This document shows positions 21,886 through 34,726 of a stretch of 64,000 nt of DNA, one piece after another. Made by a program: the position numbers and the translations under genes. The stretch lies in assembly GCA_033060915.1 (NCBI GenBank), contig CM065384.1:12421001-12485000 (forward strand). Direction: 5' to 3'. The notes under the pieces are model-generated. The model was not told the origin of the DNA and made no database searches. It was given only the letters and a program-made list of their open reading frames with translations. Numbering within the stretch: the stretch's first letter is position 1; each line of letters starts with the position of its first letter. This stretch comes from Euryodendron excelsum. Its lineage: Eukaryota; Streptophyta; Magnoliopsida; Ericales; Pentaphylacaceae.

Positions 21886-24800
21886 TGTAAGCACCCCATT
21901 TTTGCCTGTTCGGTAATCTCCGATCCGTCCAGACTTATATTCAAACTAACATAAACACATTCAAGTCCAAACCAGTTTTTCAGACTCAATCCAGTCAATT
22001 AATTGCTTCATGGGCGCACCAAGTCCAAAAAGGCAAAATAACCAAAATACCATTGGGGCATTGTTTGGTTCAATTTTAGTTGGCACGTCTTACTAGAGAC
22101 AGTAAGTCCCTATTTCAAACTCAATTCTAATTTCAATTCCAATCCAGACCAATCAAATTCATTCTAGCACACCTTTCGAGACACTTGATCCATCAGAAGA
22201 TAAATCCATCCAGTCCGGCACGTTTATCGAGAAAACTCTTCAAAACGGTAAGTTCTTTCAAACCCGTCGATCGGGACGGAACCCAAGTCCCCGAGATGGT
22301 AGAACGGTTCTCCTTTGGCGCCTGCTAGCCTGCTAATGTAGAATGTCTGTTATTTGACACGTCATTCGAGAAAGTTAATTCCTCAGACAAGAACTCTATC
22401 TAGTAGCTTCCCAAGATCAAGTTTCTAAAGGTAAACGTGTCACGGCCAAAAGGCCAGTTCGGCCCCGTGACATAGGGGTTTTTTTTGGTAATTCTCAATG
22501 TCAACTTGTTTGCGAGTGTCGGAAACAATCAAAACCCGAGTCAACACTAATGCTTGCTAGCCCACTCCGGTGAAAAATGACCAAATGCCCCTTGGGCCTT
22601 TTTCAGCACTCTTCTCGAGAAAGTATCTAAGTCCTTAGAGCGGTAATTTCACCTTTTCAAGATTTTCCTAAGGATAATCTAGCATGTTCGAATGCCTTCT
22701 AATCAGTTCTGGACCAATTCTAGGACCATCCGGTCAAGACCATTGCGCCTAGGAATCCGATTACCTCTAGGAACCACACCGGCTCTGGGTATCAAACCGG
22801 TAACCTCTTGAGGATGCTTTTAATAGCATTTTTGACCTTCCAACACCTTTTTGGATCATTCTAAGTCTATTCTGGTAAGTCCAGTGCAAAATGATCGTTT
22901 TATCCCTAGTGAGCCGATCGCCTTTTCCAACCACACCGGCTCTAGGTATCAAACTAGAAACTCTTCAAAACACTCTCAATAGTGTTTCCAATCTTCAAAT
23001 CTTCTCATGGGTCAACAATCCCAACATTTGTTTTCAAGCCTGTTACCCTTGGGACACTATTTCAAGGGTTTTCACCCATTTTTGGCCTTCTGGATCATTC
23101 CCAACCTCCCGAAACATTCTTGGACCTTCTAGAGTCACTCTTAGTGGAGCTAAGCCAAAAATTGCATGGTAGTCACTAGGACAGGCACCCAAATCTTCAG
23201 TCTTGCGTACCAAGGATCAAAGATGCATTTCTTACAGCCCTAAAAACTTGCCTAAGTGGATGGCGCCACTACAAGCCAAAGATTGGCCTAGCGCTACTAT
23301 AACGAGCGCTAGGTTGGATTAAGTTGCCTATAAATACAGACCCTCTCCTTGCATGAAAAGGGTCTACAATCTCAGTCCAAAAATGCTGTCTCTTTGAAAA
23401 TAGAGTTCAAATCCTTTCCAAACCTTAATTCCTTTAAGTCTCTTCAAACCCTACTCTCCATACACTCTAACCCTAGCTTATACACACTATATACACTCAT
23501 ACACCAGCCTCAAAGCACGCCATGGAACACTAAAATGCTGCAAGTTTAAAGCTCTCGAGGTCCAATTAAAGCAAGACAAACAAAGTAAACAAAGCAAGAA
23601 AAATCCGAGGTTAGTTTTCTTTTATGTTTATATACTTACCCCCCCTCTCTCTTCTCTCTCCTAACCCACGTGGGTTTTCTTCTATTTTAATCCCCCATCT
23701 TCTACCTCCCATTCTTGCATGCTTCAAATAAGGAGTTTCCTGGTTATGACTAGGAAGGACTGTTGAAAGTCACCATGTCGGAAGTTTTTCTAGTTGAACC
23801 TTAGACCGTGTGGATTCGGTCCCCTTGATTATGTAGTGAAGCCTAGCCTTGTATGCTCACGACCCATCTTGCATTATGCATATCATATTCGTAAATGTAT
23901 TCAAATCCGTTTTCAAAGTTATTTTAAAACTTGCATCAAAACTCTCTTTCAAAACTTGCATTCAAAGTCTTCTTCTTTTAAAACTTATTTCTAAAATCAC
24001 CCTCCTATGACGATTCTAACCATTCATGGTTAGGGTTATTCTAGAAAAGTGTAATATTCATTATGACCATTAAGGTCTATATTTTGGGTATAAACCTTGA
24101 TTTGTTTTTATCAAGACCACAATCTTAAGATGATCCTAGTCATTCCATGATTAAGGTTGTTTTAGGAAAGTGTAATATCCAATGAGATCATATTGGTTCA
24201 TATTTCAAATCCATGTTGTTTTCAAAATCACAGCTTAAATCCTTTCACGGTTAGAGTCACTTTAGAAAAGTGAGACATTCAAAAAATTTCAAAAGTCTAT
24301 ATTCAAACCCCTTTCCAAATTTTCTTTTCAAACTCCTTTCCAAAACCTCTCTTCAAAGATCCACTTTCTAAAAACTCTCTTCAAATTCACTTTCCTAAAA
24401 ACTCTTCTCAAAAATTTCCTTTATAAAAATTCTTTTTCTTAGAGTCCAAGTCAAGCCTTAGATCCCATGAATAGGGAACCCTAGTTCTCTTTTCTTGAAC
24501 ATGACTTCCTCTTTTGCCTCAAATCATAAATTTTTAAAAACTATCTTTTACATCAAATCCTAGATTTTCAAAATATCTTTTTCTACACCAAATCATAGTT
24601 TTTCAAATCCTAGATTTCAACCTTTTCAATTTCATGTCAAATCAAATCTTCCCATTTAGGAAACTAAATCAAATCTTCCAAATTAAGAAACTAAATTGAA
24701 TCCTCTAATTTTGGAAACAAAATCAAATCACCTATTTTTGAAAATAAAATCTAATGTTCAACTTTAGAAAATAGGAATCAAATCTTTCCTAAATTCAAAT

Positions 24801-26375
24801 CTTTCCTAATTCTAATATTTCCTAATACAAACTTTCCAACCTTTCATAATTTCAAACCTTTTAAAATCTCAACTTTCTAAATTCAACTTATCAAATATTT
24901 TCAAACTTCAAATCTTTTGTAAATCTAAACTTTCAAATCTTTCTTAAATTCAAACTTCCAAATCTTTCCAAATTCAAACCTTTCTTAAGTCAAGACTTTC
25001 CTAAAATGAAACTTTCTTATTTTGAAACTTTTCAAAATCCAATCTTTCCTAAATCCTAACTTTCTTAATTCTTTTAAATCAAATATTCAAGTCAGATCTT
25101 TTTCAACTATTTCAAGTCAAGTGTTTCTAAATCAAATCAAATCCTTTCCAATCTTTTCTAAATCCCATCTGTCCTAATTCTAGGTTTTTCTAAACTCAAA
25201 CTTTTCTTAATTCAACTTTTCAAGTCTAAGTTAAACGTTCCTACTTTAAGTACATGCTTCAACCCTAGGTTACCTAATCCCTAGGATGCCTAAACCCTAG
25301 TTCAATCCTAATCCTAAGTTAGGAAGCTTCAACTCCTTTCTAAAACTCCATTCTAAACCAAGATGGTTTTCCAACTTCAATCTAAGTCAAAATGTTTTCA
25401 AAACTCAATTCTTTCTCTCTCAAATCAAGTCCAAATTCTCTTTTAAAGTTCAAACCCTTTTTCAAGTTCAATCCTAAGTCTAAGGTCAATTTCAAATCAA
25501 ATTTCAATTTCTAATCTTCTATTCGAAGTTCAAATCAAACTCTTTTCAAATCAAATCTTTTCAAATTAAACTTTTTTCAAAAATTTCAAAGTGTCTATTT
25601 TCAATTGGACTCTTATCCGAACTACGACTGACCTGATTCCCAACAAAGGGATACATATGCAACCCTCATGGGTGCAGTCACAACCTTTTTTAAGTTTTCA
25701 CAACCTTTTTCAAATTTTCAAATCTATTTCAAGTTTTCTAATTTGAAAACCTATTTTCAAGTCTTCCATTCCATAATCTATTTCCAATTTTCAATTTCTA
25801 AAACATTCTATCAAACTTTAAATCTTCTTTTCAAAATCAAATCTTTTTCTTGCACTTACATATCATTTATCATATAGTTCTTTTCAAAGTGGATATAATT
25901 GGACTTTTACTAATCAAAGATTCTAATGAGTGAACCAAGGGTGAATAGACATGTAAGTACTGCAAGGGCGAGGTAGGTTGATGATCTTAGGATATATTCC
26001 CTACACGTAACCAACCTCCGAACCTAGAATCACTGCTTTCAAAGATCAAAATGGAGTTATTTTCAAAAAGGGCTTAAATCTTTCCAAACATTGCCAAACA
26101 ACCAATTTTCTTCAAAAACTCTCTCTTGAGGAAGTTTTCAAAATCTTTTTCAAAAAACCCTAAGTTCAATCTTTGGATTGCACTTAGTTTTAGGTAACCT
26201 AACTCACCTTAATTTAGTTAGGTGGCAACTCCAATATTTTTCCAAAAGCCCTTACTCAAATCAATTTCAAGTTCAAACCTGGTCGCACTTGTCTTTCTAG
26301 GAGGATGAGTTCCAACGAGATAGTACTGTGTTTTCTCACTTGTTTTTCTCCAGTGCAAAAAATCAGGGCATGACA
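21886..26375 (+). repeat. 3' LTR of element 1
   Basis: This is a 4490-bp LTR starting TGTAAGCACCCCATTTTTG and ending GGGCATGACA. It provides the full LTR reference for element 1. Order: U3 with remnants of the 157-bp unit (22783, 22943), TATA box, CT-rich tract (about 23641-23665), G-poor degenerate region (about 24300-25580), conserved hairpin block (about 25600-25680) and end block. A PBS-like TGGCAACTCC lies at about 26223. Confidence 0.9.
23329..23336 (+). promoter_or_regulatory. LTR TATA box, element 1 3' LTR
   Basis: TATAAATA in the same CCTATAAATACAGACCC context as the 5' LTR at 470. From this copy transcription would run toward the flank at 26376. Confidence 0.75.
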
Positions 26376-27500
26376 TGATCTTGATAATAAATGTTAATGA
26401 TCTAATGCATTAAAGCTGATAGAACGAGGTTCTAGGTTTTATTTGTGTAAAATGGTATTGTTTGGCATTTTAGATACTTGTGTTGTATTAGAAAATTTAT
26501 ATAATGATATTAGTTGATGGTTGCTATTTCAGTGGGATGATTGATTACATTATCTCATTTTAATTGGATTATTATTGCTTGTGACCAATGTAGGTGGGAT
26601 TTTTAGGAAGGTTTGATTCAATGCACGAACCAAATTGATGAGCATGAACAATCTGCAAGAGAAGAAAACAATGAGAATACGTCGACCCTCTTTGGGTTGA
26701 TGGCACTCCGATGACTAAATTAACAAACTTAATCACAACAAATTTAATAAAGTACTCTCAACTAGAAGACAAGTGAATGTATCTTTCCTTTTTAGTGAAT
26801 GGGGTATTTATAGTTTTCAGAATGCCATATTCTCTTTGGGAATTGAATTCAATCTCCTTTTAGGAGTCATCTCTTTTGCGTCGGTTTACGGTGTATTGGA
26901 CTTATCCTTTGATGTCCTAGTCCATTGAGGAATGGGACTTGTATCTATTGGAACAATTAGTCCTTATAGTTTTTGGACCACAATCCTTGAGCCAGTCCCC
27001 TTGGGAACTCGCCCAGGGTCGGTCACAGGCCCGGCCTACTAGGACGGTAGTATTGGGCCGACCTTCTTAGGCTAGTCATCTTCCGTTTTAGGCTTGGCTC
27101 TCATTGGCCCACAATTGCTCCCAGGTCATTGTGCCCAATTTGAATTAATTGGGGAACAAGGGTTGAGTTTTGTATTTATGATTCATCCCTTCATCTCCCA
27201 TCATTTTGAGGGTTTACACACCACGTGACAGCCTTATATTGACCCTGTAATTAAAGGGTCTTCAAGAACTAATTGCTGAGGTGACGATTGAGCCAAGCAA
27301 CGTGATTGCTGCCGCTTCTCGGTCTTTGAACCAGGGACAGTGTTGGCTATAAAACAGGTGGCTCCTTCCCCTTCCTTGTCATTCTTTCTTGGATTGAGGT
27401 TTCGGTTGAGAGAGATTGGTCTTGCCCTTACCACTATAAGTTCTCCCATACTTGCCTGCTCTTTATTCTGCCCTTTCATTTGAGAGGTCATCCCCTGATG
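26376..27500. other. Flank between elements 1 and 2
   Basis: No complete gene is present. The segment resembles neither LTR family nor the interiors of elements 1-3. It ends in a stretch with a CACGTG motif (27223), a TATA-like TATAAAA (27348-27354) and pyrimidine-rich sequence leading to the ATG at 27501, so it looks like the upstream region of the transposon gene fragment that follows. Confidence 0.5.
27348..27354 (+). promoter_or_regulatory. TATA-like box upstream of transposon gene fragment
   Basis: GGCTATAAAACAGG lies about 150 bp upstream of the ATG at 27501, followed by a C/T-rich leader. It is a plausible core promoter judged only by sequence and spacing. Confidence 0.45.
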
Positions 27501-27745
27501 ATGGCACATCTCAAGAAGCTTGTGGGTACTCCGGTGGCTATTGTTGTCTTTAAGGCTAGATATTTGATCACTGACTAGATTGGCCTAGAGTTAGTTGCCT
27601 CAGATGACCATAGGATGGAAAAGACTGAGAAGGGGATGCCTTTTTCTACTATCGCCATTGTAAAGGGCAGCTTTAGGTTTCCTTCGCACCCTTTTTTAAT
27701 AAAATTCCTCCATCACCATAATGTGTCGCCGTCCCAAGTACACCC
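27501..27745 (+). pseudogene. 'Putative gypsy type transposon' (Transposase_28-like) N-terminal fragment
   Basis: A frame from the ATG at 27501 reads MAHLKKLVG... with one in-frame TAG at 27576. It then continues through FRFPSHPFLIKFLHHHNVSP and SQVHP before element 2 starts. The order FP-HPF--(L)-H-(Y/H)N(V/L)-P-Q--P matches my knowledge of the start of the plant family often labelled putative gypsy type transposon domain (Transposase_28). That family is found as extra ORFs in retroelements. The gene is cut after about 81 codons by the insertion of element 2, and its remainder should lie beyond element 2's far end, outside the window. Function is unknown. Confidence 0.55.
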
Positions 27746-30464
27746 TGTAAGCACCCCATTTTTGCTCGCTGGGCAATCTCCTGTCCGACTAGACTCATAT
27801 TCAAAGTGACATAGACATATTCAAGTTCAAATCAAAATTTTTAGACTCAATTCAATTCATCAATCGCTTCATGGGCCAGCCGGGCCTAATAGAGGCAAAA
27901 TGCCCTTGTGGCATTACCCAGTCCAATTCCTGTTGGCACATCTTCTTAGAGATGGTAAGTCCCCATTTCAATCTCTAATTCAACTTCAGTTCCAGTTCTA
28001 ATTCCAGTTCAAGTCAATCAAACTCAATCTAGCACGCCTTCCTAGAAAGTTGATCCCTCAGGTAGTAAGACCATCCAATCCGGCACATTTTTTGAGAAAA
28101 CTCTTCAGAACGGTAAGTCCCTTCAAACCCGTCGACCGGAACGAAACCTCAAGTCCTCGAGATGGTAGAACGCTGCACCTTTAGCGCCTGCTAGCCCACT
28201 AATGAAGAAATGTCCATTATTCGGCATGTCTTTCGAGAAAGTTGATTCCTCAGACGATAAATCCGCTTGACAGCTTCTCGAGATCAGGCAATCTCTGGAA
28301 TGAATGCAAACTGTTAGAGTGTCGGAAACACACGTAAATATTGCAACCATTAGGGTGGCCAAAACACTCGTAAACAAATCGACATTGGGAATTACCAACA
28401 AACCCCCTATGTCACGGGACTGAACTAGCCTCTTGGCTATGACACGTTTACCAAAGGACGAGATACCTTTGGAAACCAACTCGTGACAGACTGTCAGGGT
28501 GACAGAAGCACTCAAAACTCGGGTCAACACCAGTGCCTGCTAGCCCACTCCGGTGAAAAATGACCAAATTGCCCCTTGGGCCATTTTTGGCACGCTTCTC
28601 AAGAAAGTATCTAAGTCCTCAGAATGGTAAGTCTACCCTTTCAAGATCATTCCAAAAATGATCCGGCATGTTTAAGTGTCTTCTAGTTGGTTTGGGGCCA
28701 ATTCCGGGCCCATTCGGTTAAAATGACCATTTTGCCTCTAGGCATTTGGGTGCCTCCGGAAACCACACCGGCTCTGGGTATCAAACTGGTAATCTCTTGA
28801 GAATGTTGTTGATAGTATTCCCAACCTTCCATTATTTGTTTGGATCATTCTGAGTCAATTCCGGCAAACCCGGTGCAAAAATGACCGTTTTACCCCTAGT
28901 GGGCCGGTTGCCATTTCCAACCACATCAACTCTAGGAATCAAACCGGCACTCCCTTGGAGCACTCTGGGTAGTGTTACCAACCCTCGCGTCTGCTCATGG
29001 ATTATTCTGAGTCCATTCCGATGATTTTTCGGTCTAGTTTACCGTTTTGCCCCTAATAGTCCAGTCGACAATTCTAACTTTATTTTTCAAGTCTGTTACC
29101 CCTGGGATACTATTTCAAGGGTTTCTACCCATTTTCAACCTTCCGAAACATTCCCGAACCTTCAGAAGTCACTCCTAGTGGAGCTAGGCTAAAAAAATAC
29201 ATGGTAGTCACTACAACAGGCGCCCAAATCTTCTGTTTTGTGTATCAAGGGTTAAAGATATGTTTCTTGCCACTCTAAAATATTTCCTAAGTGGTTGGCA
29301 CCACTCAAGCCAAAAAATGGACTGGCGCCACTACTAGTGGCGCCAATAGGATTTTAAACTTGGCTCCATTACGACAGGCGCTAGGTCAATTTTTTGTCTA
29401 TAAATACAGAGCCACCTCCTTACGTGAAAAAGGGTAAGCAATCTAACTCCAGAAACTCTCTCTCTTGATATATAGTCCTCGAACTCTCTCCAAACCCTAG
29501 CTATCTTAGATTTCTTCAAACCTTAACCCCCATACACTTTAACCCTCGCATACATACACTTAATACCCGTCTATACGTGTCTCCAAGCCGACCATTGAAG
29601 ACTCAAGGTGCTTCATTCTCGAAGCTCTCAAAGATCAAAGGGAAGTAAAGCAAGCAAATAAAAGAAGACATAAGGTTGGTCTTTATTTACGTTTACATAA
29701 TTCCTCTTTCTCTCTTCTCTCTCTTAACCCACTTGGGTTTTCTTCTATTTTAATCTCTAATCTTCTTCCCCCCTTTTCTTGCATGCTTGAAACAAGGTAA
29801 TCCCTAGTTCATGTATAGGAAGAATGATTGAAAGTCACTGTATCGGGGGCTTTCCTCTAATTTGACCTTAGACCATGTGGATTCGGCCCCCTTGATTATG
29901 TGGTAAAGCCTAAACCTTGTATGTTCACGACCCTATTTGCATTGTGCATATCATACTCATGCATCTTTTCAAAATCGTTTTCTAAACTTATTTTGAAAAA
30001 CTTGTATCAAAATCTCTTTCAAAACCAGCATTAAAATTTTCTTCTTCCAAACATGTTTTTAAAAATCACAATCTTAAGATGATTCTAACCACTCCATAGT
30101 TAGGATTGTTTTAGGAAAGTGTTACATAAGTTTTGGGTGTAAACCCTAAAATTGTTTTCGTCAAAATCACAATCTTAATGTGATTCTAGTCATTCCATGG
30201 TTAGAGTTGCTTTAGGAAAGTGTTATATTTAAAGTGACTATCATAGTCCATATTTTCAAATCTTTGTAATTTTCAAAACTACTATCCTAGAATGGTTCTA
30301 ATCTTTCTATAGTTAGAGTCGTTTTAGAAAAGTGAGATATTTTTAGAGACTTGTAAAAGTCTATATTCCATTCTCTTTCCAAATCACTTTTTGAAAATCT
30401 CCTTTCCAAACCCTCTTTTTTTTTTTTTTTTTAAATCCTCTCCAAAATCTCTTTTTAAACCTAC
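27746..30464 (+). repeat. 5' LTR of element 2, segment 1 (U3, R and part of U5)
   Basis: The segment runs from the LTR start to the insertion point of element 3 in a T-rich stretch ending TTAAACCTAC. The sequence resumes at 49499 with CTTACTTTCT. It contains the TATA box at 29399, palindromes at 29330-29345, and single copies of the hairpin and 157-bp-type motifs in U3. Confidence 0.9.
29399..29406 (+). promoter_or_regulatory. LTR TATA box, element 2
   Basis: TATAAATA in the context GTCTATAAATACAGAGCC. About 55-75 bp upstream lies the near-perfect palindrome GGCGCCACTACTAGTGGCGC. This promoter is now separated from its own gag by about 27 kb of nested insertions. Confidence 0.75.
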
Positions 30465-33400
30465 TGTCGCGCCCAGATTTTTCGCACTTGAGGAATACTC
30501 ACACAAGCGGGAAAAACGCTGTACTCTCTTGTTAGAACTCACCCTCCTAGAAGAATGAGTGCGACTAAGTTTGAATTGAAAATAGATTTAAATTAAGGGC
30601 TTTTGAAAAACATTTGAAGTCGCCACCTAACTTGATTAAGGTGAGTTAGGTCACCTAAAAACTAAGAATAATCCGAAGACTACACTTAGAATTTTTGAAA
30701 AACGATTTTGAAAATATCTCCTCAAGAGAGGGTTTTTAAGAAAATAGGTTGTTTGGCAACCTTTGGAAAATATTTAGCCCTATTTGAAAAATAACTCCGT
30801 TTTGTTCTTTGAAAACAGTGATCTAGGTTCGGAGGTTGGTTACGTGTAGGGAAGACGCACTAAGCCATCACCCTACCCCACCCTTTCGGCACCTACATAT
30901 CAATCTACCCTAGATTCACCTACGAGAGTCTTCAACTAACTATAGTTCAACCCTATTTACTTTGGAAAAGAATGCTTAAAAAGAAACTAACATGATACAT
31001 GATATGTAAGTGCAAGATAAGAAAATTGGATAGATTTGAAAAGTTTTGGAAATTGAAAGAGATTTAAAATTGGATAGATTTGAAAAGTTTTGGAAATTGA
31101 AAGTAAAGATTTGGAAATAGAAATTTGAAATTGAAAATTTGAAAATAGATTGGAAAGATTTTGGAATTTGAAATTTGAAAAATATGGAGAAATTTAAAAT
31201 TTGAAAGAAGTTGTGACCGCACCCATGAGGGTTGTTTACGTATCCCTTTGGGGGAGTCAGGTCAGTCGTAGTTCGGACCGGAGTCCGATTGAAAATAGAA
31301 GGTTGGATTCAAAGAAAGAGATTGAATTAGAAATTGAATTTGATTTGAAATTAGAAGAGGAGATTGGAAATTGAAATTGAGAAGATTGAACTTGCTTTGG
31401 AAAGATTGATTCTGGAAAGACTTTGTTTTAGGAAACCTAGACTTAGGAAAGAGACTTAGGAAAGATTTGACTTGACTTGGAAGGTTTAAGAGATTAGGAA
31501 AGATTAGATTTAGAAAATGATTAAATTAGGAAAGGTCCAATTTAGGAAAGTTTCGAATTAGGAAAGGTCCGATTTTTAAGAAAGTTTTCAAATTAGGAAA
31601 GTTTCATTTTTGGAAAGTTTCGAATTAAGAAGGTTTCGAAATTAGGAAAGTTTTGAATTAAGAAAAAGTTTTAACTTAGGAAGGTTTTGAATTAAGAAAG
31701 TTTCAACTTAGAAAAGTTTTGAATTTAGGAAAGTTTTAGAAAAACAAGGAAGTTTTGAAAATAAGAAAATTTTGAGTTTAGAAAGTTTTGAACTTGGAAA
31801 GAGTTGAAGTTTTAGGAAAATTTAGAATTTAGAAAGATTTGGGTTTACAAAGATTTAACTTAAGAAAATTTTGAATTTAGAAAGCTTAGAATTTGGAAAG
31901 ATTTGAAATTTAGAAAGTTTAAGATTAGAAAGTTTTAAAGTTTGAATTTTAGAAAATCTTGAGATTAGGAAATGTTGAGTTTAGGAAAGATTTGGAAAAC
32001 TTGAATTTGGAAAGTTAAGATTTGGAAAGGGGGTTGAATTAGGAAAGATGTGGAAGTTGAAAGTTTAGGAAACTTATGGTTTAGGAAGGTAGGAAATTAG
32101 GAAAGATTTGAATTAGGAAATATTTAGATTTTGAGTTTTAAAATTTAGGAAAGATTGTTATGTTCAAGTTTTGGAAACTTAAGACCTAGGAAAGTGAAAG
32201 ATTAGGAAGGAGTTGAATTAGGAAGGGATAAGATTTGGTTTTTAAAAGAAAAGATTTGATTTTGTTTCCAAAAACAGAGGATGGGATCTAGTTTCCTAAA
32301 TGTGAAGATTGGATTTGGTGTCCTAAAAGGAAATTTTGATTTGACAAGGATTTGGAAAGGAAAAATTTCTAGAAACCCTAGGTTTGGAAGTGTAGAATTT
32401 TGACGTAGAAAAGAGGTTTTAGAAACATGTATAGTTTGGATGTGAAAACAAGAGGCTTAGGTTTGGGGCAAAGTTTGAAAATCATATTTTTGGAAAGAAA
32501 ATTAGGGTTTCCTAATTGTGGGTTCTAGGGTTTGACTTGGGCTCTAAGGAAAGAGATTGTTGGAAAGTACGTTTTTGGAAACGAGTTTTTGGAAGAAAAT
32601 CCTAGAGAGAAGTTTTTGGAAAGTGAATTTGAAGGGAGAGTTTTTGGAAAGAGATTTTAAAGAGAAGGAGTTTTTTAGAAAGTGTGTTTTTGAAAACGAA
32701 GATTTTAGAAGGAAAATCCTAGAGGGAAATTTTTAGAAGGAAGATTTTGGGAAGAGAGTGTTTAGAAAGATCTTTAGGGAGTGTTTTTGGAAAGTGGATT
32801 TTGGGGAGAGAATTTTGGAAAGGAGTTGAAAAAGGAGGTTTTGAAAAATAGATTTTTGGAAAGAATTTTTGAAAACAATTTTGGAAAGAAGAGTTTTTGG
32901 GAAGTATGTTGGAAAAGAGATTTTTAGGAAGAGAGATTTTTGAAAAGAGAACTTTTTGAAAAGTATAAAAACATCTCACTTTCCTAAAGCAATTCTAACG
33001 CTAAGAGAGCTAGAACCACTTTAGGAAAGTGGTTTTGAAAACAACAAGGGTTGAAAATATGGACCATGTTAGTCACTTTGAATGTAACACTTTCCTAAAG
33101 CAATCCTAGCCATGGAAAAGCTAGAATCACCCTAGGATTGTGGTTTTGAAAACAAGTTTTGGAAAAGAGAAATTTGATGCAATTTTGAAAACAAGTTTGA
33201 AAACGATTTTTGAAAATGATTTTTCGAAGATGCAAGATGATGATATGCATAATACAAATTTGGGGTCATGAACATACAAGGCTAAGGTTTCACCACATAA
33301 TCAAGGGGCTGGACCCACGTGGTCTCTGGTTAGACTAGAAGAAAGCCCCCGACACGGTGACTCTCCAATAGCCCAATCCTACACATGGATCGGGAATTCC

Positions 33401-33822
33401 CTTGTTTCAAGCATACAAAGAAAGGGGGGGGGGGGAAGAGATAGGGGATTAAAATAGAGAAACCCAAGTGGGTTGGAGAGAGAAGAGAGAGGGGGAAGTG
33501 CGAAAATTTAAAGAGAAAGCCTACCGTATGTCTTGTTTATTTTACGCGCCTTGCTTGTCTGCGATCTTCGGTCTTCAATCTTCAAGAGTTGTCTTCAAGC
33601 TTTAGATTACAGCTCTTCAAGTCTTCGAAGGAGGGTTGAAGGTTAGTGTATGAGTGTATAGAGATGTATAGGAGTGTATATGAGGCTAGGGTTAGTGTAT
33701 TGTGGCTAGGGTTTGGAAAACCTAAGGAGGCTAGGGTTTAGGAGGTGCTCGAGCTCTGTATATCGAATTATACGATTTTTAGTTTGAGTTTGTGGATCCT
33801 TTAAACGCTGGAGGAGGCTCTG

Positions 33823-33830
33823 TATTTATA
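33823..33830 (-). promoter_or_regulatory. LTR TATA box, element 3 left LTR
   Basis: TATAAATA on the minus strand in the conserved CTATAAATACAGAGCC context, with GGCGCC palindromes just upstream (higher coordinates). Confidence 0.75.
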
Positions 33831-34289
33831 GAGGTTGGACAACACTTGCGCCTGTTGCAGTGGCGCCAGACCAGAATTTACACTGGCGCCACTAGGAGTG
33901 GCGCCATGCCAATTTTTGGCTTGGTGCCACTACTAATGGCGCCAGCCATTTAGGAAATATTTAAGATTGGCAAGCAACGTATCTTTGACTAGATTTGGGT
34001 GCCTATACTAGTGACTACCATGTAATTTTTAGCCTGGCTTCACTAGGAGTGACTACGGAAAGTCTGGGAATGATTTGAAGGACCCGGGAATGACCCGGAA
34101 GGTTGGAAAAGAGCAGGAACTCTTGAAATAGTGTCCTGGGGGTATTTGACTTGAGAAATAAGGATAAGATGGGTCGGAAAGGTTGACCGGGCCTTTAGGG
34201 GCAAAACGGTCAATCGGACCGGGAAACTACCGGGACAGACTTGGATTGTCTCAGAAGAAGACTCGAGATTAATGTTCCCAATGGTTGTC

Positions 34290-34603
34290 GGTCTGATACC
34301 TAGAGCCGGTGTGGTTGGAAAAGGAAACCAGCTCACCAGGGGCAAAATGGTCATTTCGCACCGAGTTTGCCGGAACTGACTTGGAATGATCCGGAAAGGT
34401 AAAGGAAGGTTGAGAATACAATAAGAAGTAATCTTAGAGGGTTACCGATTTGATACCAAGAGCCGGTGTGGTTCCCGGGGCATTCGGATGCCTAGGGGCA
34501 AAATGGTCATCTTGACCGAAAAGTCTCGAACAAGGTCTAAAGGGTAGTTTGGTCATTTTTCATCGAATTGGGCTAACAGACACTGGTGTTGACATGGGTT
34601 TTG
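34290..34603. repeat. 157-bp tandem repeat, two copies (left LTR of element 3)
   Basis: The marker motif (GGT/GAT)(C/T)TGATACC lies at 34290 and 34447, exactly 157 bp apart. The partner LTR of the same element has three copies. Confidence 0.82.
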
Positions 34604-34726
34604 AGTGTTTCCACCACTCTGACAGCGGTCATCGTGACACAGGGGTTTGTTGGCAATTCCCTATGTCGACCTATTTGTGAGTATTTCCGCTACTCTAATG
34701 GTTTTGTGAGTAGTTTCGCTACTCGG

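Larger units (their letters stand above)
1..26375 (+). mobile_element. Element 1: Tat/Ogre-like Ty3/gypsy retrotransposon, left end outside window
   Basis: This is an old plus-strand LTR retrotransposon. Positions 1-3550 align with an internal stretch of the LTR at 21886-26375 (position 1 matches about 22962), so roughly 1.1 kb of the 5' LTR lies off the left edge. Between the LTRs are a primer-binding site (3553), a leader, decayed pol with integrase motifs, a 3' non-coding region and a purine tract ending at 21885. Two minus-strand solo LTRs are inserted in the interior. No gag or reverse transcriptase is recognisable, so the interior has suffered a large deletion as well as point decay. 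The LTRs differ by many transitions and by an indel of about 80 bp near positions 55-145, so the insertion is old. The base pairs after the 3' LTR are TGATC, and the matching duplication should lie outside the window. Assignment to Tat/Ogre rests on LTR size, the PBS and the integrase C-terminal sequence. Confidence 0.85.

Noticed and set aside
27234..27509. Minus-strand 91-codon ORF
   Set aside because: It overlaps the promoter and start of the plus-strand transposon gene fragment, has no family motif and looks like a shadow.
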